Source: Blastococcus sp. TBT05-19
GTDB lineage: Bacteria; Actinomycetota; Actinomycetes; Mycobacteriales; Geodermatophilaceae
Direction of reading: 5' to 3'
DNA: 64,000 nt
Assembly (NCBI RefSeq): GCF_003319095.1
Contig: NZ_QOHI01000004.1
Coordinates: 372,001 to 436,000 of the forward strand
Positions 28,370-36,468 of this stretch are shown here, piece after piece. The position numbers were made by a program, and so were the translations under genes. Position 1 is the stretch's first letter, and the number at the start of each line of letters is the position of its first letter. Under the pieces are notes generated by a model. The model did no database searches and was not told the DNA's origin. It was given only the letters and a program-made list of their open reading frames with translations.

Positions 28370-28864
28370 TCAACGGGGTGCTTCCGCCGCGAAGGCGTGC
28401 CCGCCGTGGCCGCTGCGCACCACCGTCACCGGGCACGGCGCGTGGTGGACCAGCTGGTCGCCGACCGATCCGAGCAGGAGGCCTGCGAACCCACCCCTCC
28501 CCCGCGCACCGACGACGAGCAGATCGGCCCCCTCGGCCGCGCCCAGCAGCGCCGGCACCGGTGAGCGGTGCACCACGTGCGGGGTGACGCGGACAGCTGG
28601 GTCCAGCCCGGCCGCCGCCACGTGCGCGGTGAGCTCGTCGCGCACCGCCGTCTCCCAGTCCGCCAGCGGTGGCACGTAGCCGTGCTCCCAGGAGGCGGGA
28701 CGGGGCGCCGTCGTCATGGACCAGCCGCGCACGACGTGCAGGTCCAGCCCGGCCCGAGCCGCCAGCCGGCCCGCCCACTGCAGCGCCTCCTGGGCGCAGG
28801 TGGACCCGTCGTGCCCCACGACGATCCCGCCGTCGACCCGTACGGCCTCGCTCACCTCGTCCAC
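28370..28864 (-). CDS. Universal stress protein (UspA family)
   Basis: 164-residue single USP domain. It begins with the beta-strand GIVVGHDGSTCAQEALQW and ends with the ATP-binding loop VVGARGRGGFAGLLLGSVGDQLVHHAPCPVTVVR, which keeps the G-x2-G-x9-G(S) pattern, so nucleotide binding is expected. The GTG at 28864 follows GAGGAGG, a strong site that fixes the start. It lies 49 bases after the DivIVA-like gene on the same strand and may be cotranscribed. Confidence 0.87.
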   Translation of the reverse strand: MDEVSEAVRVDGGIVVGHDGSTCAQEALQWAGRLAARAGLDLHVVRGWSMTTAPRPASWEHGYVPPLADWETAVRDELTAHVAAAGLDPAVRVTPHVVHRSPVPALLGAAEGADLLVVGARGRGGFAGLLLGSVGDQLVHHAPCPVTVVRSGHGGHAFAAEAPR

Positions 28865-28913
28865 GCCGACCTCCTCGTACCCGGTTGGTGGGGCCAGACT
28901 GCCACCGGAGACC

Positions 28914-29690
28914 TCAGGCGGGAACCGGTCCTGCCGGTCCGCCGGCCAGGGCGAGCTCGTCCTCGGAGACGCCGACGGCGCGGAGGGCCTCTCCCAGCCG
29001 GGCGGCGAGCCCGCGGAGCGCATCCCGGGCGTCGTCGTGCTGGCGGTGCAGGTCGGCCAGCTCCGCGGTGAGCCGTGCCCGCTCGGCCACGGCCTCGGCA
29101 GCGAGCCGCTCCCGCTCCTCGGCCGCCTCCTGCAGGATCAGCTCGGCCCCGGCACGGGCCTGGGCCAGCATCGCGGCGGCCTGGGCCCGGTCCCGCTGGG
29201 CGTCCGCCCGCAGCTGGTCGGCGATGTCGGCGGCCCGCTCCTTGATCTCGTGGGCCTTGCGCAGCCGGGCGTCGGCCTCCAGGCGCGCGTCGGCGAGCAG
29301 GCGCGCCGCCTCGGCGTCGGCGGCGGCCACGACCTGGGCGGCCTGGTCCTCGGCGAGCCGCAGGATCGCGTTCACCCGGTCGCTGAACACCGGCTGGGCC
29401 TGCGGGCGCTCCTGGAGCTGCCGCCGCATCACCTCCAGCTCGGTGGCGCCGGCGACGACGCGATCGAGCAGGTGCTCGCGCTCGCGCTGCGCCGCGGCGA
29501 TCTCGCCCTCGGCCCAGGCGACGTAGTTGTCCACCTCGAGGCGGTCGTAGCCCCGGACCGAACCGCGGAAGGCCGGCCGGTGGTCGAGCAGGGTCTCCAG
29601 TGCTCCACCGGGCCGCGGCGGGCCCTCCGGCGACGCCTCTCCGTCCACGACACGGTTGTCGGCGAACTCGACACGTCGGACCGACCGCAT
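28914..29690 (-). CDS. DivIVA-like coiled-coil protein
   Basis: 258 residues. After an acidic N-terminal segment comes FRGSVRGYDRLEVDNYVAWAEGEI, the DivIVA/Wag31 lead motif (GYD-x2-EVD). A coiled coil runs from about residue 65 to 235, rich in Ala/Glu/Arg/Leu with few breaks. No membrane segment is present. DivIVA relatives mark curved membrane and steer polar growth or septation. The acidic leader before the motif is longer than in Wag31, so this is probably a paralogue rather than Wag31 itself. The ATG at 29690 follows AGGGGGG. Confidence 0.78.
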   Translation of the reverse strand: MRSVRRVEFADNRVVDGEASPEGPPRPGGALETLLDHRPAFRGSVRGYDRLEVDNYVAWAEGEIAAAQREREHLLDRVVAGATELEVMRRQLQERPQAQPVFSDRVNAILRLAEDQAAQVVAAADAEAARLLADARLEADARLRKAHEIKERAADIADQLRADAQRDRAQAAAMLAQARAGAELILQEAAEERERLAAEAVAERARLTAELADLHRQHDDARDALRGLAARLGEALRAVGVSEDELALAGGPAGPVPA

Positions 29691-29894
29691 GCGCCCCCCT
29701 GGGAAGTCTGGTGCTCCCGAATCTGCCAGACGCCGCACTCCGCGTGAGCCGCCGTGACAAGGCCGTGACATGCCACGCCGGAGGGCTTGTGGCGCCACGG
29801 CGGCGCGTGGCGGACCGACTACGGATCGCTGCCCCCCACCCCTCGCGGGTACCCGGGCATAGCCGGGAGCGACGCCGTGTTGGAGCCGGTGAGA

Positions 29895-29912
29895 TAGTTG
29901 CACTCTCAACTA
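29895..29912. promoter_or_regulatory. Inverted-repeat operator upstream of the LLM oxidoreductase
   Basis: TAGTTG-CACTCT-CAACTA is a perfect six-base inverted repeat with a six-base spacer ending 14 bases before the start codon. Its form is typical of MarR-family operators. No marR gene adjoins, so the repressor would act from elsewhere. Further upstream are a direct repeat of CCGTGACA (29752-29759, 29763-29770) and an inverted CGCCACG/CGTGGCG (29793-29812). Confidence 0.55.
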
Positions 29913-29926
29913 GCACGGAGGCGGAC

Positions 29927-31072
29927 ATGCAGTTCGGCATCTTCACGGTCAGCGACATCACGACCGACCCGACCACCGGCCGCACCCCCACCGAGGCGGA
30001 GCGGCTGCAGGCGGTCCTCACCATCGCGCAGAAGGCCGAGGAGGTCGGGCTCGACGTCTTCGCCCTGGGCGAGCACCACAACCCGCCGTTCTTCTCGTCC
30101 TCCCCCACCACGACCCTGGCCTGGATCGCCGCGAAGACCCAGAAGCTCCTGCTCTCCACGTCCACGACGCTGATCACCACCAACGACCCGGTGAAGATCG
30201 CCGAGGACTACGCGATGCTGCAGCACCTGGCCGGCGGTCGCGTCGACCTGATGATGGGCCGGGGCAACACCGGGCCGGTCTACCCCTGGTTCGGCCAGGA
30301 CATCCGCAACGGCCTCGAGCTCGCGGTCGAGAACTACGCGCTGCTGCGCCGGCTCTGGACCGAGGACGTCGTCGACTGGCAGGGCAAGCACCGCACGCCG
30401 CTGCAGGGCTTCACCTCCACGCCGCGCCCGCTCGACGGCGTCCCGCCGTTCGTCTGGCACGGCTCGATCCGCAGCCCGCAGATCGCCGAGCAGGCCGCGT
30501 TCTACGGCGACGGCTTCTTCCACAACCACATCTTCTGGCCGCCGGAGCACACCCAGCGGATGGTCGAGTTCTACCGCCGCCGCTACGAGCACTACGGGCA
30601 CGGCGCCGCCGACCAGGCGATCGTCGGCCTCGGCGGCCAGGTGTTCATGCGCAAGAACAGCCAGGACGCCGTGGACGAGTTCCGCCCCTACTTCGACAAC
30701 GCCCCGGTCTACGGCCACGGCCCGTCGCTGGAGGACTTCAGCCGCGAGACCCCGCTGACCGTCGGGTCCCCGCAGCAGGTCATCGAGCGGACCCTCGGCT
30801 TCCGCGACTACGTCGGTGACTACCAGCGGCAGCTGTTCCTCATCGACCACGCGGGCCTGCCCCTGAAGACCGTGCTCGAGCAGCTCGACATCCTCGGCGA
30901 GGAGGTCGTGCCGGTGCTCCGCGAGGAGTTCGCCGCGCTGAAGCCGGCGCACGTCCCCGACGCCCCGACCCACGCCTCGCGCGTGGCCGCGGCCGGCGGG
31001 GCGAAGGACTCGACCGTGCACGCCGAGGGCGACAGCGTCACCGGCCGGACGGTGGAGACGGCGACCCGATGA
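29927..31072 (+). CDS. LLM-class flavin-dependent oxidoreductase (CE1758 type)
   Basis: 381-residue luciferase-like TIM barrel. MQFGIFTVSDITTDPTTGRTPTEAER is the N-terminal strand and loop, followed by DVFALGEHHNPPFFSSSP, LQHLAGGRVDLMMGRGNTGPVYPWFG and PPFVWHGSIRSP. It would use FMNH2 (or FMN) for oxygenation of an unknown substrate. Its stop overlaps the FMN reductase start by four bases, the standard two-component partner. GGAGGCGGAC precedes the ATG. The inverted repeat upstream suggests MarR-type control. Confidence 0.88.
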   Translation: MQFGIFTVSDITTDPTTGRTPTEAERLQAVLTIAQKAEEVGLDVFALGEHHNPPFFSSSPTTTLAWIAAKTQKLLLSTSTTLITTNDPVKIAEDYAMLQHLAGGRVDLMMGRGNTGPVYPWFGQDIRNGLELAVENYALLRRLWTEDVVDWQGKHRTPLQGFTSTPRPLDGVPPFVWHGSIRSPQIAEQAAFYGDGFFHNHIFWPPEHTQRMVEFYRRRYEHYGHGAADQAIVGLGGQVFMRKNSQDAVDEFRPYFDNAPVYGHGPSLEDFSRETPLTVGSPQQVIERTLGFRDYVGDYQRQLFLIDHAGLPLKTVLEQLDILGEEVVPVLREEFAALKPAHVPDAPTHASRVAAAGGAKDSTVHAEGDSVTGRTVETATR

Positions 31073-31689
31073 GCACCCGCACGCTGGCCGTGGTGAGCGC
31101 GGGGCTGAGCGTCCCGTCGTCCACCCGGCTGCTGGCCGACCGGCTGACGACGGCGACGACGGAGGCCCTGCGCGAGCGGGGCCTCCCCGTCACCGTCGAG
31201 GTCGTGGAGCTGCGCCAGCACGCCCGCGACCTCGCCGACAACCTGCTCACCGGCTTCCCGAACGAGGCCCTGCGCGGCGCGGTGGACACCGTCGTCGGCG
31301 CCGACGGCCTGATCGCCGTCACGCCGGTCTTCTCGGCGTCCTACAGCGGCCTGTTCAAGACGTTCTTCGACGTCCTGGACAAGGACGCGCTGACCGGCAA
31401 GCCGGTGCTCCTGGGCGCCACCGCCGGCACCGCGCGGCACTCCCTCGTCCTCGAGCACGCGATGCGCCCGCTGTTCGCCTACCTGCGCTCGACGGTGGCC
31501 CCCACCGCGGTGTTCGCCGCATCGGAGGACTGGGCCGGCGGGGACGCCGGCACACCGGCCCTCACCGGCCGGGTGCAGCGCGCCGCCGGCGAGCTGGCCG
31601 ACCTGGTCGCCGCCCGCCCGCCGGCGGCCCCGGCCGATCCGTTCGCCGACCCGACGACGTCGTTCGAGGACCTGCTCCGCGGCGCCTGA
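31069..31689 (+). CDS. NAD(P)H-dependent FMN reductase (CE1759 type)
   Basis: 206-residue flavodoxin-fold reductase that supplies reduced FMN to the coupled LLM enzyme. VVSAGLSVPSSTRLLADRL is the phosphate-binding loop region, and TPVFSASYSGLFKTFFDVLDKDAL with PVLLGATAGTARHSLVLEHAMRPLFAYL are family blocks. The ATG overlaps the preceding stop (ATGA). The stop codon lies within a bidirectional terminator. Confidence 0.88.
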   Translation: MSTRTLAVVSAGLSVPSSTRLLADRLTTATTEALRERGLPVTVEVVELRQHARDLADNLLTGFPNEALRGAVDTVVGADGLIAVTPVFSASYSGLFKTFFDVLDKDALTGKPVLLGATAGTARHSLVLEHAMRPLFAYLRSTVAPTAVFAASEDWAGGDAGTPALTGRVQRAAGELADLVAARPPAAPADPFADPTTSFEDLLRGA

Positions 31690-31716
31690 GGGGCCGAGAC
31701 GGCCGTCTCGGCCCCT
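31689..31716. terminator. Bidirectional terminator spanning two convergent stop codons
   Basis: AGGGGCCGAGAC (31689-31700) and GTCTCGGCCCCT (31705-31716) pair perfectly over 12 bases around GGCC. The last base of the FMN reductase stop and the stop of the GltS-domain gene lie inside the arms, so one hairpin ends both transcripts. Confidence 0.8.
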
Positions 31717-33289
31717 AGCCGGCGGCGGTCGGCGACGGGGGCGCGCTGCCGCCCTGCGGTGACTCCCCCGCCATGATCGCGGCGATCGCCGTCCGGTCGG
31801 CCGCCGACGGCAGCCCCCAGCCGGGCTCGTAGCCGTACACCTCGTCCAGCGGCCGCGACTCGGTGCGGCCGGTCAGCACCTCGACCGAGCCGGTGTCGAT
31901 GAGGCCCGGGTGCTCGACGCCGCAGGCCTCGGACACCTTGAGCAGGTCCCGCCGCAGGGTGCGCACGTAGTTCGCGAGCCGGACGGACTTGAGCGCCGGG
32001 TCCAGGCCGTGGGCCAGCCAGGCGTTCTGCGTCGCGACGCCGGTCGGGCAGGTGTCGGTGTGGCACTTCTGGGCCTGGATGCAGCCGATCGCCAGCATCG
32101 CCTCGCGGGCGATGTTCACCAGGTCGCAGCCCAGGGCGAAGGCGACCACCGCGTTGTCGGGCAGGCCCAGCTTGCCGCCACCGACGAAGACGACGTCCTC
32201 GGCGAGCCCGGCCCGCGCGAAGGTGGCGTACACGCGGGCGAAGCCCAGCTGGAAGGGCAGCGACACCGAGTCGGTGAAGATCAGCGGCGCCGCCCCCGTG
32301 CCGCCCTCCCCGCCGTCGATCGTCACGAAGTCCACCCCGCGGCCCGTCGTCGCCATGAGGTGGACCAGCTCCTCCCAGAACGCCATGTCGCCGACCGCCG
32401 ACTTGATGCCCACCGGCAGCCCGGTCGCGTCGGCGAGCAGCTCGACCCAGTCCAGCAGGCTGTCGACGTCGGAGAACTCGGCGTGCCGGGAGGGGCTCAC
32501 GCAGTCGACCCCCGGGGGCACCCCGCGGGCGGCGGCGATCTCCGCGGAGACCTTCGCCGCCGGCAGCACCCCGCCCAGCCCCGGCTTGGCGCCCTGGCTC
32601 AGCTTGATCTCCAGCGCCCGCACCGGGGCGCCGGCCACCAGGTCGACCAGCCGCTGCAGGTCGAAGCGGCCGTGCTCGTCGCGGCAGCCGAAGTACGCGG
32701 TGCCGATCTGGAACACCAGCCCGCCGCCGTGCCGGTGGTGGGCCGACAGCCCGCCCTCCCCCGTGTTGTGCAGGCAGCCGGCCAGCGCCGCGCCGCGGTT
32801 GAGCGCCTCGACGGCGGCGCCGGACAGCGACCCGAAGCTCATCGCCGACACGTTGACCACCGAGTCGGGGCGGAAGGCCTTCGCCCGGCCGCGGGCGGCC
32901 CCCAGCACCTTGGCGCACGGCAGCTCGACACCGGTGCCGGCCTCGACGTGCGAGGCCGGCACCGCCCGCCCGAAGGTGCGGTGCTTGATGACCGGGTACC
33001 CGGCCGTGTACTCGAGGTCGTTGTCGGTGCCGAAGCCGAAGTAGTTGTTCTCCTGCTTGGCCGAGGCGTAGACCCAGCGCCGCTGGTCCCGGGTGAACGG
33101 CCGCTCCTCGTTGTTGCCGGCCACCAGGTACTGGCGCAGCTCGGGGCCGACGGCCTCCAGCAGGTACCGCGCGTGCCCCACGACGGGGAAGTTGCGCAGC
33201 ACGGTGTGCTCGCGCTGCAGCAGGTCGCGCGCGGCGACCGCCGCCACCGCCGAGAGCCCGGCGGCGGCCAGGCGGGAGATCCTGGACAT
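31715..33289 (-). CDS. FMN-binding glutamate-synthase-domain protein (GltS-like, stand-alone)
   Basis: 524 residues. A short hydrophobic N-terminus (LAAAGLSAVAAVAARDLL) precedes a glutamate synthase central FMN barrel: NVSAMSFGSLSGAAVEALNRGA, LHNTGEGGLS, EIKLSQGAKPGLGGVLP, and VTIDGGEGGTGAAPLIF. The Cys cluster GCIQAQKCHTDTCPTGVATQ matches the 3Fe-4S site of GltS. It lacks the glutaminase domain and the small subunit, so it is not a complete glutamate synthase. Stand-alone members occur widely with no settled function. Confidence 0.85.
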   Translation of the reverse strand: MSRISRLAAAGLSAVAAVAARDLLQREHTVLRNFPVVGHARYLLEAVGPELRQYLVAGNNEERPFTRDQRRWVYASAKQENNYFGFGTDNDLEYTAGYPVIKHRTFGRAVPASHVEAGTGVELPCAKVLGAARGRAKAFRPDSVVNVSAMSFGSLSGAAVEALNRGAALAGCLHNTGEGGLSAHHRHGGGLVFQIGTAYFGCRDEHGRFDLQRLVDLVAGAPVRALEIKLSQGAKPGLGGVLPAAKVSAEIAAARGVPPGVDCVSPSRHAEFSDVDSLLDWVELLADATGLPVGIKSAVGDMAFWEELVHLMATTGRGVDFVTIDGGEGGTGAAPLIFTDSVSLPFQLGFARVYATFARAGLAEDVVFVGGGKLGLPDNAVVAFALGCDLVNIAREAMLAIGCIQAQKCHTDTCPTGVATQNAWLAHGLDPALKSVRLANYVRTLRRDLLKVSEACGVEHPGLIDTGSVEVLTGRTESRPLDEVYGYEPGWGLPSAADRTAIAAIMAGESPQGGSAPPSPTAAG

Positions 33290-33338
33290 GGGCCTCAGCG
33301 TCCCAGCGGCGCGCCCGCCGGACCAGCTGATCGGTCGC

Positions 33339-33369
33339 GGCTCCTCAGAGGACGGGGCTCCTCAGAGGA
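33339..33369. repeat. Short tandem repeat at the gntP 3' end
   Basis: GGCTCCTCAGAGGA occurs at 33339-33352 and again at 33356-33369, a 17-base period. The second copy covers the gntP stop codon. Each copy contains the small palindrome TCCTC-A-GAGGA, so two tiny hairpins are possible. It looks like a recent slippage duplication. Confidence 0.6.
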
Positions 33370-34819
33370 TGAAGCTCAGCACGAGGGCGAGCACGAACCC
33401 GATGGTGCCGAGCAGGGTCTCCATCACCGTCCAGGTCTTGAGCGTCGTCTTCTCGTCCATCCGGAAGAACCGGCTGACCAGCCAGAAGCCGGAGTCGTTG
33501 ACGTGCGAGAGCACGGTGGCACCGCCGGCGATGGCGATGACGATCAGCGCGAGGTCCGGCCCCGAGAGCCCGTCCGTGGCCTCCACGACCGGCGCCATGA
33601 GCCCGGCCGCCGTGGTCAGGGCCACCGTCGCCGACCCCTGGGCCACCCGGAGCAGCACCGAGACGACGAACGCCGCCACGATGACCGGCAACCCGATGTC
33701 ACCGAGGACGTCGGCCAGCGCCGTGCCGATGCCGCTGGCGCGCAGCACGCCGCCGAACATGCCGCCGGCGCCGGTGATCAGGATGATCGCGCAGACCGGC
33801 CCCAGGGCGCTGTTGACGATCGACTCGACCTTCTCGCCGCTCTCCCCGCGGCGCAGCCCGAGGACGACGCTCGCGACCAGCACGGTGATGAGCAGCGCCA
33901 CCGGCGTCGCGCCGAGCAGCTGACCGGCCCGCACCACGAACGACTCCTCGTCCAGCGCGCCGGCCGTGGCCAGCGTGCTGAGCCCGGTGTTCAGGAAGAT
34001 CAGCACGAGCGGCAGCAGCAGGATCGCCACGACCGTGCCGAAGCTCGGCGGTGCCGGCCGGGTCGCGGTCTCCGTGCGCGTCCCGCCCCCGGACGCGATC
34101 GCCGGCGAGGTCCCCTCGACCGAGGGGTCGGGGGTGTCGTCCAGCGTCTTCTCGTCGGAGAGGATGTCGGGCACGGCGACGTCGTAGCGGCGGCCGGCCC
34201 ACAGGCCGAACAGGTAGCCGCCGAGGTACCAGGTCGGCAGCCCGATGAGCAGGCCGAAGACCAGCACCAGCCCGATGTCGGCGCCGATCAGCTCCGCGGC
34301 GGCGACCGGGCCCGGGTGCGGTGGGACGAACGCGTGCATCACCGCGAAGGCGCCGGCGGTCGGCAGCCCGTAGGTCAGGAGCGAGCCGCCCAGCCGCAGG
34401 GCCACGGTGAAGACGATCGGCAGGAACACCACGAGCCCGGCGTCGAAGAAGATCGGGAAGCCGAAGAGCAGCGCGGCGACGCCGAGCGCCAGCGGCGCCC
34501 GCTTCTCCCCGAACCGGCGGATGAGGCTGTCGGCCAGGACCTGCGCCCCGCCGCTGTGCTCCAGCAGCCGCCCGAGCATCGCGCCGAGCCCGACCAGCAG
34601 CGCAACGTTCGCCAGCGTCGAGCCGAAGCCGGTGGTCAGGGTGGTGACCACGTCCTCCAGCGGGATCCGGGTGGCCAGCGCGGTGAGCAGGCTGACCAGC
34701 ACCAGCGCCAGGAAGGCGTGCAGCTTCAGCTTCATGATCAGGAACAGCAGGACGCCGACCGCCGCGGCCGCGATCAGCAGCAGCGGCCCGGCGCTCAGGA
34801 CGGGTTCGACCTCGGGCAT
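33362..34819 (-). CDS. gntP: GntP-family gluconate:H+ symporter
   Basis: 485 residues, about 12-14 membrane helices: LLLIAAAAVGVLLFLIMKLKLHAFLALVLVSLLTAL at the start, then GFGSTLANVALLVGLGAMLGRLLEHSGGAQVLA, the GntP hallmark. A hydrophilic loop of about 50 residues (ILSDEKTLDDTPDPSVEGTS) is longer than in E. coli GntP. It lies 18 bases after a gluconokinase gene, and GGAGGCACCC precedes the ATG. Together they import gluconate and phosphorylate it to 6-phosphogluconate. Confidence 0.9.
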   Translation of the reverse strand: MPEVEPVLSAGPLLLIAAAAVGVLLFLIMKLKLHAFLALVLVSLLTALATRIPLEDVVTTLTTGFGSTLANVALLVGLGAMLGRLLEHSGGAQVLADSLIRRFGEKRAPLALGVAALLFGFPIFFDAGLVVFLPIVFTVALRLGGSLLTYGLPTAGAFAVMHAFVPPHPGPVAAAELIGADIGLVLVFGLLIGLPTWYLGGYLFGLWAGRRYDVAVPDILSDEKTLDDTPDPSVEGTSPAIASGGGTRTETATRPAPPSFGTVVAILLLPLVLIFLNTGLSTLATAGALDEESFVVRAGQLLGATPVALLITVLVASVVLGLRRGESGEKVESIVNSALGPVCAIILITGAGGMFGGVLRASGIGTALADVLGDIGLPVIVAAFVVSVLLRVAQGSATVALTTAAGLMAPVVEATDGLSGPDLALIVIAIAGGATVLSHVNDSGFWLVSRFFRMDEKTTLKTWTVMETLLGTIGFVLALVLSFIL

Positions 34820-34837
34820 GGGTGCCTCCGCGTGGGA

Positions 34838-36391
34838 TCAGGGGGTGGGAGCGTCGGCGGCCGGACCGGTGAGGCCGTCGAGCGAGGCGAGGACGTCGGT
34901 CAGCGCGGTCGTGGACCGGGCGACGAGCGGGCGCAGCCGGGCGTAGACCGCGGCGTCGGCGGGATAGGGCAGCACCGGGTCGCCGACCGCGACCAGCGCG
35001 GTGGCCGCGTCCAGGTCGGGCAGCGCGCCCAGGGCGTGCAGGCCCAGCAACGCGGCGCCCAGCCCCGCGCCCTCCGGGGAGTCGGCGACCCGCACCGGCA
35101 GGTCCAGCGTCGCGGCGAGGGTGCGCAGCCAGAGCCGGGAGGAGACCGAGCCGCCGGTGGCCCGCACCTCGCGCACCGGCAGCCCGGTCGCGGCGAACGC
35201 GTCCCGCACCAGTGCGAGCTGCTGGCACACGCCCTCGACCGCCGCCCGCACCAGGTGCGCACGGCGGTGCTCCCGGCGCAGGCCGAGATAGGCCCCGCGC
35301 AGCCCCGGCCGCCACCAGGGGGCGCGCTCGCCCAGCAGGTAGGGCAGGCAGAGCAGCCCCGAGCTGCCCGCGGGCACGCCCTCGGCCTCGGCCAGCAACC
35401 GCGCATCGAGGTCGTCGGCCGCCTCGCCCTCGGGGTCGGGACCACCGTCACCGGCCATCGCCCGGGCGGCCCAGCGCACGACCGATCCGGCGTTGTTCAC
35501 CGCTCCCCCGACCACCCAGCGGTCGTCGGTGAGGGCGTAGCAGAACAGCCGGCGCTCGGGATCCACGACTGGCGCGGGGACGACGACCCGCATGGCGCCG
35601 CTGGTGCCCAGCGAGACGGCGGCGACGTCGCCCCGCACCGCCCCGATGCCCAGGTTGGCGAGCACGCCGTCGGAGGCGCCGATCACCACCGGGAGCCCCG
35701 CCGGCAGCCCGGTCGCCGACGCCGCCCCGCGGGTCAGGCCGTCCAGCACCGCCGTCGTCGGCAGCACCTCGCCCAGCTGGCCGGGAGCGACGCCGGCGAC
35801 GTGCAGCGCCTCGTCGTCCCAGCGGGCGGTGTGGATGTCGTAGAGCCCGCTGGCCGAGGCGCAGGAGCGGTCGACCACGTGCGGCCCGCCGACGAGGGCG
35901 CCCACCACGAGCTCCTTCACCCCACCCCAGCGCGGCACCCCGGTCACCCGGTCGGGGTCCTGGCCGAGCTCCCAGGCCAGCTTCAGCAGCGGCGACATGG
36001 GGTGCACGGGGGTGCCGGTGCGGGCGTGCAGGCCCGCGGCGCGGCCGTCGGCCTGCAGCACGGCCGCCTGCTCGGCCGCCCGGTCGTCGGCCCAGGTGAT
36101 CACCGGGCCCAGCGGCGTGCCGGCGTCGTCCATCGGCACGAGGCCGTGCATCGCGGCGCTGAGCGAGATGCCGACGACGACGTCGCCGCGCTCGCGCGCC
36201 CGGGCCGCCACCTGCGCGAGGGCCTCGACCGCCGCGCGCTGCAGCCGGCCGGAGTCCAGCTCCGCCCGGCCCGGCGCGGGCACCTGCAGCGGGTAGCCCA
36301 CGCTGGCGAGGTCCCGGACCCGGCCGTCGACACCGGCGGTGACCGCCTTGGTGGCCGTCGTCCCCGAGTCGAGCCCGATGACGACGTCCAC
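34838..36391 (-). CDS. gntK: FGGY-family gluconokinase
   Basis: 517 residues, two ribonuclease-H-like lobes. The N-terminal phosphate motif is IGLDSGTTATKAV, the substrate region ISLSAAMHGLVPMD with PVITWADDRAAEQA, and the second lobe has VSLGTSGAMRVVV and the signature ATGGSVSSRLWLRTLAATLDLPV. The FGGY (GntK/XylB-like) type is unlike the short E. coli GntK. The adjacent GntP permease points to gluconate. The GTG at 36391 follows GGGAGGTGTC. Confidence 0.88.
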   Translation of the reverse strand: MDVVIGLDSGTTATKAVTAGVDGRVRDLASVGYPLQVPAPGRAELDSGRLQRAAVEALAQVAARARERGDVVVGISLSAAMHGLVPMDDAGTPLGPVITWADDRAAEQAAVLQADGRAAGLHARTGTPVHPMSPLLKLAWELGQDPDRVTGVPRWGGVKELVVGALVGGPHVVDRSCASASGLYDIHTARWDDEALHVAGVAPGQLGEVLPTTAVLDGLTRGAASATGLPAGLPVVIGASDGVLANLGIGAVRGDVAAVSLGTSGAMRVVVPAPVVDPERRLFCYALTDDRWVVGGAVNNAGSVVRWAARAMAGDGGPDPEGEAADDLDARLLAEAEGVPAGSSGLLCLPYLLGERAPWWRPGLRGAYLGLRREHRRAHLVRAAVEGVCQQLALVRDAFAATGLPVREVRATGGSVSSRLWLRTLAATLDLPVRVADSPEGAGLGAALLGLHALGALPDLDAATALVAVGDPVLPYPADAAVYARLRPLVARSTTALTDVLASLDGLTGPAADAPTP

Positions 36392-36436
36392 GACACCTCC
36401 CCCGACCGGCACGGCTGCTCCTCGTGATCCTGCTCG

Positions 36437-36455
36437 TGCCGCCGGTCGGGCGGCA
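36437..36455 (-). terminator. Weak hairpin between the MFS and gluconokinase genes
   Basis: TGCCGCC and GGCGGCA pair over seven bases around a five-base loop, 14 bases after the MFS stop and 46 before the gluconokinase start. It is a possible terminator separating the two transcripts, weaker than the others in the window. Confidence 0.35.
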
Positions 36456-36468
36456 AGCGGGGGTCGGG

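Noticed and set aside
31910-36427. A 1505-residue open frame on the plus strand opposite the GltS-domain, gntP and gntK genes
   Set aside because: Composition is His/Arg/Gln/Gly-rich with no domain, and it is the antisense shadow of three well-supported genes; such frames arise from extreme G/C bias in third positions.
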